A stretch of 37,602 nucleotides of DNA. It comes from CAZYVU01 sp964651435 (GTDB lineage: Bacteria > Desulfobacterota > Syntrophorhabdia > Syntrophorhabdales > CAYQXL01). Below are positions 1 through 7,076 of the stretch, one piece after another (the stretch's first letter is position 1; the number at the start of each line of letters is the position of its first letter). The position numbers and the translations under genes are program-made. The stretch is from the NCBI GenBank assembly GCA_964651435.1, contig CAZYVU010000031.1, positions 1 through 37,602 of the forward strand, given 5' to 3'. The notes below the pieces were generated by a model. It was given only the letters and a program-made list of their open reading frames with translations, was not told where the DNA came from and did no database searches.

Positions 1-627
1 CTATTTCCGGCGGCAGACCGTGAGCGTCATGAGTGGTGCGCTGCCGTAGCGGGTGTCTGCATCGGCATAGATGCCGTTTATCTCAAGGGATGCATCGGCA
101 TAGCGGCGCTCGTGTCCTATGCCTTCTGCGGTTCCGTTGAGGGAGTACCTGTCCAGAATTGCGTGGGTCGTGCCCACCCACATTGCAGCCCCATCCTTTC
201 CTGAGTCTATGAGGGTCACATAGAGGTTGTTCCCATCGAGCACGGCGGTGCCGTGAACGGCGCTGTAGAAGGCCCCGTCGTAGGAGATCCGCCCGCTCAG
301 GGCGTAATGGCCATTGCGCACGTGGGTGACCTCCAGCCTCATGATGGCCGGTTCGGAGCCTATGATCCAGCAGAGCTCGCCCTCAAAGCGCGGCAGCGGG
401 TTCGTATCAGCCGTTCCATAGAGGGTGACGGCATACTCCGATTTGAAACACTTCCCCGGTTCGGAGACGATCCGCACCTGGCCGTTCGTCTTCCTGGCGC
501 AGCCGTAAAGCACTTCGGCGCCGGACGGTGACGCAGGCAAGAGGGACCAGGCAACGAGGAACAGAAGGGCAACGATGGCTGCTGCTAAGGGTCTTCGATT
601 CATGGCACGCCCCGCATCTGTATTCAT
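1..627 (-). CDS. Exported hypothetical protein coupled to glnS
   Basis: This is a complete 208-residue reading frame whose TAG stop lies at the left edge of the window. Residues 9-37 form a typical signal peptide: basic start, long hydrophobic core, small residues before the predicted cleavage near Ala37. The mature protein therefore probably lies in the periplasm or outside the cell. Just after the signal peptide, residues 40-60 carry a two-cysteine motif (LYGC, then RIVSEPGKC; Cys43 and Cys60). It resembles a short motif I know from secreted and fibre-like proteins of environmental bacteria, in which a YxC segment is followed by R-I-V-S and a second Cys. The rest matches no family I recognise. 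Its ATG overlaps the glnS stop as ATGA, which suggests translational coupling. An internal ATG at 603 would also give a good signal peptide. Function unknown. Confidence 0.75.
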   Translation of the reverse strand: MNTDAGRAMNRRPLAAAIVALLFLVAWSLLPASPSGAEVLYGCARKTNGQVRIVSEPGKCFKSEYAVTLYGTADTNPLPRFEGELCWIIGSEPAIMRLEVTHVRNGHYALSGRISYDGAFYSAVHGTAVLDGNNLYVTLIDSGKDGAAMWVGTTHAILDRYSLNGTAEGIGHERRYADASLEINGIYADADTRYGSAPLMTLTVCRRK

Positions 628-2312
628 TTGCCCTGTGCGGCGACCTTCGCCCAGGAATCTCGAAGCTGGACAATGCGATTGAAGACGGGCCGGCCGGGCG
701 CAGAGTCCTTCGGGTCAAGCGAGAAATAGCCGATCCTTTCAAACTGGTACCTGCTGCCAAGGGCAGCCCCTTTAAGGCCAGGCTCCACATAACACGTGGT
801 GACGGCCTCCAGGGATGCCGCGTTGAGGTACCGCGTGAACTCCCCTTCAGCACCTGACGGATCGGGCATGGTGAAAAGACGATCGTACAACCGGGCCTCG
901 GCAGGTATGGCATGTGTGGCCGAGACCCAATGGATAACACCTTCCACCTTCCGGCCGTCCGCCGGGGGACCGCTTCTTGTTGTGGGGTCGTAGGTACAGT
1001 GGATTTCCACTATCTCGCCTGTGCCCTCTGCCCTTACAAGGCCTGTGTACTTGATGACGTAGGCATTGCGGAGCCGTACCTCCCGGCCCGGGCCCAGACG
1101 TTTATATTTCTTGGGCGGATCCTCGTGAAAGTCCTCGCGTTCCACATAGAGGACCTTAGAGAAGGGTACCTTTCTCGTGCCCATCTCCGGCTTCTGGGGG
1201 TGGTGGGCACAATCGAACTCCTCAACCTGCCCCTCGGGGTAGTTGTCGATGACGACCTTGAGGGGTCTCAAGACGGCCATGGCACGAGGCGCCTGCTCGT
1301 TCAGGTTCTCCCGCACGCAGTGCTCCAGCAGCGAGATATCGACAAGGTTGTCGTTCTTGGCAACGCCGATGCGGGTGCAGAAATCGCGGATTGCCTCGGG
1401 GGGATAGCCTCGCCTTCTCATGCCCGCGATCGTGGGCATGCGGGGGTCATCCCATCCTGAGACGTAGTGTTTTTCCACCAGCTCAATGAGCTTCCGCTTG
1501 CTTAAAATGGTGTAGCTGACATTGAGCCGCGCAAACTCCGTCTGGTAGGGTCGCTTCCCCTCGATGAGGCGGTCTACTATCCAGTCGTACAGCGGGCGGT
1601 TGTTCTCAAATTCGAGGGTACATATGGAATGGGTGATACGCTCTATCGAGTCGGAGAGGCAGTGCGCAAAATCGTACATCGGATAGACTACCCATTGGTC
1701 GCCGGTGCGGTAATGGGGGGACCGTTTGATGCGGTAAAGAATGGGATCACGCATGACGACGTTCGGGGATGTCATGTCGATCTTTGCGCGGAGGACGTGC
1801 TCGCCGTCCTGAAACTCCCCCGCTCTCATGCGCCGGAAAAGATCAAGATTCTCCTCAACGGACCGGTTTCTGTAGGGACTCTCTTTGCCCGGTTCTGTCA
1901 GTGTGCCCCGATAATCGCGTATCTGGTCGGCGTTCAGGCTGCACACGTAGGCGTTGCCATCCCTGATGAGCTGGACGGCAAACTGATAGAGTTGTTCAAA
2001 GTAGTCCGAGGCATAGAAGAGGCGGTCGTTCCAGTCGAATCCGAGCCAGTGGACGTCATCGATGATCGATTGCACGAATTCAAGGGATTCTCCGGCCGGG
2101 TCGGTGTCGTCCATGCGGAGATTGCACGTTCCTCCGTACTGAAGGGCTATGCCGAAGTTGAGACATATGCTCTTCGCATGGCCTATATGCAAATAGCCGT
2201 TCGGCTCGGGAGGAAATCGTGTTGCCACGCGGCCTCCGTGCTTGTCTTTCTTGATGTCGTTATCGATGATTTCGCGAATGAAGTCGCTCGGATTGTTACT
2301 TTCATTCTCCAT
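624..2312 (-). CDS. glnS: Glutaminyl-tRNA synthetase (GlnRS)
   Basis: This 562-residue class I synthetase attaches glutamine to tRNA-Gln in the cytoplasm. The HIGH signature is at residues 42-45, preceded by RFPPEPNGYL, which is diagnostic for GlnRS/GluRS. The KMSKS-equivalent is ILSKR at about 269-273, matching the GlnRS variant form rather than canonical KMSKS. The C-terminal anticodon-binding beta-barrel region is present, and the length is close to that of E. coli GlnRS. The start ATG has a GGAG sequence about 12 bases upstream. A TATAAT-like sequence lies at 2333-2338, but I see no good -35 for it. The gene is divergent from tRNA-Gln(CUG) about 210 bp away and overlaps the downstream exported-protein gene by four bases. 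GlnRS is patchily distributed in bacteria, and many use the GatCAB amidotransferase route instead. Confidence 0.97.
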   Translation of the reverse strand: MENESNNPSDFIREIIDNDIKKDKHGGRVATRFPPEPNGYLHIGHAKSICLNFGIALQYGGTCNLRMDDTDPAGESLEFVQSIIDDVHWLGFDWNDRLFYASDYFEQLYQFAVQLIRDGNAYVCSLNADQIRDYRGTLTEPGKESPYRNRSVEENLDLFRRMRAGEFQDGEHVLRAKIDMTSPNVVMRDPILYRIKRSPHYRTGDQWVVYPMYDFAHCLSDSIERITHSICTLEFENNRPLYDWIVDRLIEGKRPYQTEFARLNVSYTILSKRKLIELVEKHYVSGWDDPRMPTIAGMRRRGYPPEAIRDFCTRIGVAKNDNLVDISLLEHCVRENLNEQAPRAMAVLRPLKVVIDNYPEGQVEEFDCAHHPQKPEMGTRKVPFSKVLYVEREDFHEDPPKKYKRLGPGREVRLRNAYVIKYTGLVRAEGTGEIVEIHCTYDPTTRSGPPADGRKVEGVIHWVSATHAIPAEARLYDRLFTMPDPSGAEGEFTRYLNAASLEAVTTCYVEPGLKGAALGSRYQFERIGYFSLDPKDSAPGRPVFNRIVQLRDSWAKVAAQGK

Positions 2313-2520
2313 AGGTCGTTAAAGCTCCTTTCATTATAATACTCTTACCATGAGCGGCGACGGCTTTCAATGAATAGATGCTCCAGGTACCCGTTTGCCC
2401 GTTCTTTCCCTCGCCGAGGTCAGGCCATTAAGCCGGTACGGGTTTACAGCAGAGCCTAAGATACATGTTGTATGAGTAACGGTGCAATTCTTCAAGTCTC
2501 TCTCATTGCGCCCCCACCAC

Positions 2521-2591
2521 TGGGGGATCGTCTAACGGCAGGACCGCAGACTCTGGATCTGTTAATCGAGGTTCGAATCCTTGTCCCCCAG
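2521..2591 (+). tRNA. tRNA-Gln (anticodon CUG)
   Basis: The sequence folds as a cloverleaf: acceptor TGGGGGA (2521-2527) pairs with TCCCCCA (2584-2590). The D-arm is at 2530-2544 with a short stem. The anticodon stem GCAGA/TCTGT encloses the loop CTCTGGA, with anticodon CTG at 2553-2555. The T-arm is CGAGG-TTCGAAT-CCTTG. The discriminator is G2591 and CCA is not encoded. The first pair U1-A72 and discriminator G73 are known recognition features of E. coli-type GlnRS, which agrees with the neighbouring glnS. Confidence 0.93.
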
Positions 2592-2629
2592 CTTGTCTTG
2601 CCGGCGCGTCGCACAGTCCTTGCAAGGCA

Positions 2630-2659
2630 TTGACAGTAAGTGCCGATCCCTTGTAGAGT
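2630..2659 (+). promoter_or_regulatory. Sigma70-like promoter for the DUF3313 lipoprotein gene
   Basis: A perfect -35 box TTGACA (2630-2635) is followed after 18 bases by TAGAGT (2654-2659, four of six matches to TATAAT). The predicted start lies near 2666, giving a leader of about 78 bases. An 8-bp inverted repeat, GCCGATCC (2642-2649) with GGATCGGC (2670-2677), brackets the -10 and start site like an operator. A 10-bp palindrome CCTTGCAAGG (2618-2627) lies just upstream. The promoter is inferred from sequence only. Confidence 0.5.
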
Positions 2660-2743
2660 AGGTACGAACGGATCGGCGCGGATTTCGGGCATTAGCCCTG
2701 CCGGCCCATGGGGGGGATCGCTGGAATCACGAAGGAGATGTGA

Positions 2744-3538
2744 ATGCAAGTAACGGCAAGGTTTGTCAGACTATTGGGGGCCATCACCTGTGCCTTCCTC
2801 ATCACATACGGGTGCGCAACCACGAAGCAGGAGGGCGTTGCGGCACCGGACACGCGAATCCTCGAGGGATACCAATATTCGGGGTTCCTCAGTGACTACT
2901 CAAAGCTTAGGGCGGACGTGGACAGGAAGGCAATGGTCTATGTGAAGCCGGACGCCGGCCTGAAGCACTACGACAAGGTCATGGTTGACAGGTTGAGATT
3001 CTTCTTCAAGGATGACGCAGAATACAAGGGTATAGACCCTACGGAGTTGAAGGCCTTGGCCGACTATTTCCATGACTCGCTGGCCAAGAGCCTTGGTTCC
3101 CAATATCCTATGGTCAACGAAGGGGGGCCTCATGTCCTTCGGGTTCGGGCCGCCATAACGGAGGTGGTGCCCAACAAACCGCTTGTAAGCGTGGTGACCC
3201 TTGTCGTTCCCTACCTTACGGCCGCAGACCTGGCATCGGGCGTGGCCACCAAGGGTGGAGCAGGCAGCAACTTTTACGTGGGCGAAACGGTAATAGAGGC
3301 AGAGTTTCTTGACAGCCCGACGAACGGACAGCTCGCTGCCTACGTGGAGCGCTATATCCCGAAGAAGTATGAGGTTGACTTGAACAAGGGTGTGGTGGGC
3401 GCCGTCACGAAAGGGGTAGGGCAGTACGCAAAGGCCTACACCACCTGGCAGTACACGAAAGAGGCCTTCGACTATTGGGCCGCCAAGCTCCGCCAAAAGC
3501 TCGACGAGGCACACGGAAAAAAGGCCCCAACCGAGTAA
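2744..3538 (+). CDS. DUF3313-like putative lipoprotein
   Basis: This 264-residue protein has an N-terminal export signal ending in a lipobox-like ITYGC, with Cys24 as the likely lipidated residue (the box is imperfect because Tyr sits at -2). The SGFLSDYSKL segment at about 46-55 is typical of the DUF3313 family of bacterial lipoproteins of unknown function. The rest alternates predicted beta strands with a short Gly-rich hydrophobic segment at about 155-172 and ends in a charged tail. It is probably a membrane-anchored envelope protein; no enzymatic motif is visible. A GGAG ribosome-binding site precedes the ATG by about 8 bases. It stands alone downstream of tRNA-Gln and converges on the next gene. 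Family assignment is from pattern recognition only. Confidence 0.75.
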   Translation: MQVTARFVRLLGAITCAFLITYGCATTKQEGVAAPDTRILEGYQYSGFLSDYSKLRADVDRKAMVYVKPDAGLKHYDKVMVDRLRFFFKDDAEYKGIDPTELKALADYFHDSLAKSLGSQYPMVNEGGPHVLRVRAAITEVVPNKPLVSVVTLVVPYLTAADLASGVATKGGAGSNFYVGETVIEAEFLDSPTNGQLAAYVERYIPKKYEVDLNKGVVGAVTKGVGQYAKAYTTWQYTKEAFDYWAAKLRQKLDEAHGKKAPTE

Positions 3539-3569
3539 GGGTCTGCCCCCGACCCGTCATTTCTTTTTC
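3539..3569 (+). terminator. Weak hairpin between convergent genes
   Basis: Directly after the lipoprotein TAA, GGGTC (3539-3543) can pair with GACCC (3551-3555) across a seven-base C-rich loop. A T-rich run (ATTTCTTTTT) follows at about 3559-3568. The stem is only 5 bp, so this is a low-confidence intrinsic terminator. It overlaps the end of the convergent minus-strand gene. Confidence 0.3.
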
Positions 3570-4018
3570 ATCGGATAGCAGACGGCCCTGTAAAGGTGCT
3601 CGTCCATGGAAGCCGGCTCTATGGGCACGAAGGGCATACGGTTCTCGTCTATCGTGAATGTGCTCAGGGGCTCATTATCGGCCGAAAACTCTCTCACTGA
3701 AATTGTCGTTATTTCTTTTCTCCGGCAGTCTATTTCCCTTGTCAGCTCGGCGTACTTGACCTTATCGTAGCCGCCCGTGGGAAGGTTGCCTTGAGTCCTG
3801 TATTGGAGGTACCGGCGAATCTCTTCCTCCGAGAAAACCATGCGGACCGTAACCTTTACGGCACCGTTGGGCACGCGAACAATACCCGCCTCGTCGTAAT
3901 AGGCCATGCTTCCGCTCGGTGATGTGCCATAACGGATCCATTCCGACGCCTGGGCGACGGCAGTGGAAAAACACGCCCAAACCCATATCGCCAGGCCAAG
4001 GACTGCCTTCGCTCTCAC
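3557..4018 (-). CDS. Small exported protein, surface-adhesin E-like
   Basis: The open frame extends up to a TTG at 4054, but I chose the GTG at 4018 because it begins an ideal signal peptide: MRAKAVLG, a hydrophobic core, then AVAQA before the mature SEW. That gives 153 residues. The mature domain starts W-I-R-Y-G followed by a YYDE segment and a beta-rich region. It then has a Cys-containing KYAELTREIDCRRKE stretch and a second Cys near the end (AVCYPMKKK). This arrangement resembles the surface-adhesin protein E family (Haemophilus protein E fold), common as small exported proteins in deltaproteobacteria. In most of these species the function is unknown and adhesion should not be assumed. 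A TATAAT sequence at 4037-4042 (minus strand) sits only 9 bases before another in-frame GTG at 4027, so the true start is uncertain. Confidence 0.65.
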   Translation of the reverse strand: MRAKAVLGLAIWVWACFSTAVAQASEWIRYGTSPSGSMAYYDEAGIVRVPNGAVKVTVRMVFSEEEIRRYLQYRTQGNLPTGGYDKVKYAELTREIDCRRKEITTISVREFSADNEPLSTFTIDENRMPFVPIEPASMDEHLYRAVCYPMKKK

Positions 4019-4286
4019 CGGTACCACGCTTTCTTCATTATAGCAGATCGACAAAATTTTTCATGCCATTCTTTGCCTCATGCTGTGCGTCAGCGTGGCG
4101 ATCATGTGGAAGTGATGAGAGCGTACATCGAGAAGGTGCCTTTGAGCCCAAAAAACCATGACGCCCGAAGGAACGCAATGCCTCGTCCTGCGGGCGCCAC
4201 CTATGATTCACATCCCCCTTTCCCTTGACGGGTGTATGTATTTAACCACAGAAAGGGCATCATGCATATATTCTTTTTATACTGTC

Positions 4287-4309
4287 AAAATATGGTGAAA
4301 AAAACCATA
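4287..4309 (-). terminator. Weak AT-rich hairpin after the PAS-LuxR gene
   Basis: TATGGT (4291-4296) and ACCATA (4304-4309) form a 6-bp stem around an A-rich loop. In the minus direction the stem is followed by TTTTGA. It lies immediately after the TAG of the PAS-LuxR gene (4310-4312). The AT-rich stem makes this only a possible terminator. The rest of 4055-4286 shows nothing I can name beyond short imperfect repeats. Confidence 0.3.
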
Positions 4310-6760
4310 CTATAACAGAGACGCCAGATAGGACTGGAGGTTGACCTTTTGGTTGCTTAGGCCCAGCTTTCTTCTGATGTGGTTCCGATAGCTGTCTACA
4401 GCCGTTTTTCCTACGCGCAGGAGCGAGGCTATCTCCTTGGTCGTTTTTCCCGCTTTGATGAGATTGACCACCTCGAGTTCCCTCGCCGTGAAGTGGAAAT
4501 GGCGGAGCGTCAGTTCCTGGAGGAAGGGCGAAGTGATCTCTTGAAGGTTCGCTTTGAGGACATCAAGGGTCAGCCTCTGGCTTTCCGTAAGCCGTCCTGC
4601 TCCGAGCTTCTCGATATAGGGCATGACGAGTCTCCTGGCGTTGGACAGGATCGCCCGCTCCAGGGCGCCCTTGTCTTGTTCCCTCTGCTGAAGGAGGACC
4701 TTCAGGGCCGTGTTCAGTTCCTGGAGGCTCGCAGACGTGTTTTCAAGCTCCTCCTTTCTCTGCTTGAGCTCGTCAAAAATCTTTTTTCGCTCCGTAATGT
4801 CGCGGTCGCTTCCGCGATAACCCAGCACTTTTCCGTCCTTACCGAAGAAGGGAATACCGTTCGTTTCGCGATAGACCAGATGGCCGTCCTTGTGTCTGCC
4901 CGCGCTTTCAAAGGAGGAGATAGCTTTTCTCTGTCGAAAGAACCTTCTGAATAGCCGGTCCGCCCGTTTGGCTTCCTCCGGGGGCATGAAATCGATGGGC
5001 TTCTTGCCGAGCAACTCTTCCGGCCTATATCCGAGGATGTCGGTGACCCGTGGGCTGGCGTAGGTGTAGCGGCCGCGATGGTCCGTTTCCCATATCCATT
5101 CGGCGATGGTTTCCACCAGTGTCCGGTAGAGCTCTTCCTTCCGGCCAATCTCATCGGTCCTCTCAGCCACCAGCGCCTCCAGATGGCTTCTGTGCTTCTC
5201 CAGCTCCTCTTCCAGCCGCTTCCGGTCAGTTATGTCCCGACTCGTTCCTTCGTGATAGAGCAGGTTCCCCTCTTTGTCTCGAACAAGCCGGGCGTTGAAG
5301 GAGGTCCAAACGATGCTTCCATCTTTGTGGCGGCATCTCACCTCGAAGTCTTTTATAAAGCCGTTTTCCCTCAGCAGCCTCATGGCCCTCTCGCGGTCCT
5401 CCGGATAGGCGTAGATCTGCGAGTCGATGTCCGTTATGCCCTTTATCAGCTCTTCCGGCGACTTGTACCCAAGGATTCTGCCGGCCGCCGGATTAGCCGT
5501 TATGAAACGCCCCTCGGGGGCGACCTGGTAAATGCCTTCCATTGAGTTTTCGAAGATATTGCGATACTTTGCCTCGCTTTCGCGAAGGGCCTGCTCGATG
5601 CATTTTCGCTCCGTGATGTCCCTCACATATACCAGGAGCGCCGGCCGGCCTTTGTAAGAAATCGGTGCAACGGAAAGCTCGGCGTCGAAGGACGTGCCGT
5701 CCTTTCGGAGATGGCGCACCTCGTACCGGGACGGAACAGGTTCGGCCCGGGCCCTCCGGCGATTAATGTCAAACACCCTGTTTCGATCGTCAGGGTCAAC
5801 CAGCGTGCCGATAGGCCGCCCGATAATCTCGTCGGCACTATCGTAGCGAAACATCTCCACCAGCTTCCTGTTCACGAAGAGATACTTCTCGTCCTGCAGT
5901 ATCTTAACGCCATCGTTCGACTGCTCTATGGCGATGCGGTACCGCTCCTCGCTTTCGCGGAGCGCCGCCTCGGTCTCCTTCTTCTCCGTTATGTCCGTAA
6001 CTATTCCCTCTATGGCGATGGGCCGCCCCTTCTCGTCTCTGATCAGGGCGTTACGCTGGTAGAGCCATTTCGCCGCCCCGGACCTGTGGACGATCTGATA
6101 CTCATAGGAGGCCAACGCGCGGCCCGCCTTGAGTTCTTCCCAATGATGGCTGAAGTAGTCCGCCCAATCAGGATGGATCAGCTTACCTATCAAGAGGGGG
6201 TTGTCGTAATGGTCCGCCGGTGCGTATCCCGTGATGTCCCTGCAGGCTGGGCTGATGTACTCGTATTTTCCCTCCGGTATAGACATGCGGTAAATAATAT
6301 CTTGGGCGTCTTCCACCAGTTGCCGGAACCGGCTCTCGCTTTCGGTGAGCAGCTCCTCTCCCCGTCTCTGCTCCGTGATGTCGCGGACAATGGTGATGAC
6401 GCCCGTAACAACTCCGTTGTGCCGAACAGGCATCTTTCTGACCTCGGCAAAATACTGCCGATCCTTTATCCGAACGGTGCCTTCTTTGACATGGGGCCTT
6501 CCCGACGACAGGACCAGATCGTATTCATCGTGTTCCGAAGGCGAAAGAAATGGGAAGGCCTCGCCGAGCGAAAGCCCGACCACGTTGGGATTTAAGCCGT
6601 GCTGCCGCATCCACAGCCTGCAGCCCTCGTTAACAATCCGGACGCGCATGTCCGAATCGACGACATACAGCATGTCGGCCATCGCCTCCAGCGCGGCGCG
6701 ATACTGGTCCTCCGCCGCAGATCGGCTGTCCACCCCTTTTCGGCACCTCAAGCCCGCCAT
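4310..6760 (-). CDS. Five-PAS sensor with C-terminal LuxR-type HTH regulator
   Basis: This 816-residue cytoplasmic protein has no transmembrane segment, kinase or receiver domain. PAS modules are at about 20-135, 140-262, 268-388, 392-515 and 543-660, each ending in the PAC-like DIT(E/D)(R/K) motif. A coiled-coil (about 515-540 and 660-700) and a linker of about 55 residues follow. The C-terminal LuxR/FixJ helix-turn-helix is at about 756-816 (TAREL, then KEIASLLRVGKTAVDSY and NHIRRKLGL). It is therefore a one-component regulator: signals read by PAS domains (ligands such as haem, flavin or metabolites cannot be told from sequence) should control DNA binding directly. An AAGGGTG ribosome-binding site precedes the ATG. 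It is divergent from a PAS-GGDEF gene, and PAS 3 closely resembles the first PAS of that protein. Target genes are unknown. Confidence 0.9.
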   Translation of the reverse strand: MAGLRCRKGVDSRSAAEDQYRAALEAMADMLYVVDSDMRVRIVNEGCRLWMRQHGLNPNVVGLSLGEAFPFLSPSEHDEYDLVLSSGRPHVKEGTVRIKDRQYFAEVRKMPVRHNGVVTGVITIVRDITEQRRGEELLTESESRFRQLVEDAQDIIYRMSIPEGKYEYISPACRDITGYAPADHYDNPLLIGKLIHPDWADYFSHHWEELKAGRALASYEYQIVHRSGAAKWLYQRNALIRDEKGRPIAIEGIVTDITEKKETEAALRESEERYRIAIEQSNDGVKILQDEKYLFVNRKLVEMFRYDSADEIIGRPIGTLVDPDDRNRVFDINRRRARAEPVPSRYEVRHLRKDGTSFDAELSVAPISYKGRPALLVYVRDITERKCIEQALRESEAKYRNIFENSMEGIYQVAPEGRFITANPAAGRILGYKSPEELIKGITDIDSQIYAYPEDRERAMRLLRENGFIKDFEVRCRHKDGSIVWTSFNARLVRDKEGNLLYHEGTSRDITDRKRLEEELEKHRSHLEALVAERTDEIGRKEELYRTLVETIAEWIWETDHRGRYTYASPRVTDILGYRPEELLGKKPIDFMPPEEAKRADRLFRRFFRQRKAISSFESAGRHKDGHLVYRETNGIPFFGKDGKVLGYRGSDRDITERKKIFDELKQRKEELENTSASLQELNTALKVLLQQREQDKGALERAILSNARRLVMPYIEKLGAGRLTESQRLTLDVLKANLQEITSPFLQELTLRHFHFTARELEVVNLIKAGKTTKEIASLLRVGKTAVDSYRNHIRRKLGLSNQKVNLQSYLASLL

Positions 6761-6798
6761 GGTTTCACCCTTAACCCTTGATTCGACTGCTTACATAG

Positions 6799-6827
6799 AA
6801 TATAAAACATTTCCACCGGATTTTCAG
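6799..6827 (-). promoter_or_regulatory. Sigma70-like promoter for the PAS-LuxR gene
   Basis: On the minus strand, CTGAAA (6822-6827, four of six) and TATATT (6799-6804, five of six) are 17 bases apart. The predicted start lies near 6792, about 32 bases before the ATG at 6760. Sequence match only. Confidence 0.45.
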
Positions 6828-6891
6828 GTACGGCCGAGGGACGGCAACGGGTCGCTGGACAAAGACAAAGAATGTGCTATAAAGGATAGAA

Positions 6892-6981
6892 AGGGCTGTC
6901 CTCTGAAGCCAACAACGGAGCGAGCCGCAATGCACCACATCAAGGGCTCGCAGCTCAAAAGAGCCACTTGAGGACAGCCCT
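6892..6981. repeat. 90-bp element bounded by perfect 12-bp inverted repeats
   Basis: AGGGCTGTCCTC at 6892-6903 is the exact reverse complement of 6970-6981. A second, nested inverted repeat, GCGAGCC (6920-6926) with GGCTCGC (6945-6951), sits in the middle. The segment holds no credible reading frame and no obvious target-site duplication. Its termini resemble the ends of some insertion sequences, so it may be a MITE or IS remnant. Alternatively it may be a two-tiered structured RNA or regulator site. It lies in the 316-bp gap between the divergent PAS genes, upstream of the GGDEF promoter candidate. Confidence 0.6.
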
Positions 6982-7007
6982 CAATCTTTGTATGTACCTC
7001 CCTGGGA

Positions 7008-7036
7008 TAGAAAAGACAAGCAATATCCTGTATAAT
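7008..7036 (+). promoter_or_regulatory. Sigma70-like promoter for the diguanylate cyclase gene
   Basis: TAGAAA (7008-7013, four of six) is 17 bases from a perfect TATAAT (7031-7036). The predicted start is near 7043, giving a leader of about 34 bases to the ATG at 7077. It lies 26 bp downstream of the 90-bp inverted-repeat element. Confidence 0.5.
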
Positions 7037-7076
7037 ACAAAGCCCACCGCCGGAAAGCGACAGTAAGGTCCCGTAG

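Noticed and set aside
3919..4161. 80-codon plus-strand frame in the gap before the PAS-LuxR gene
   Set aside because: Half of it is antisense to the exported adhesin-E-like gene, and the rest has no domain, start context or codon use suggesting a gene.
4131..4207. GC-rich imperfect inverted repeats (GCCCG/CGGGC and AGGTG/CACCT) in the intergenic region
   Set aside because: The stems are short, the loops long and there are mismatches; no riboswitch or terminator pattern fits.
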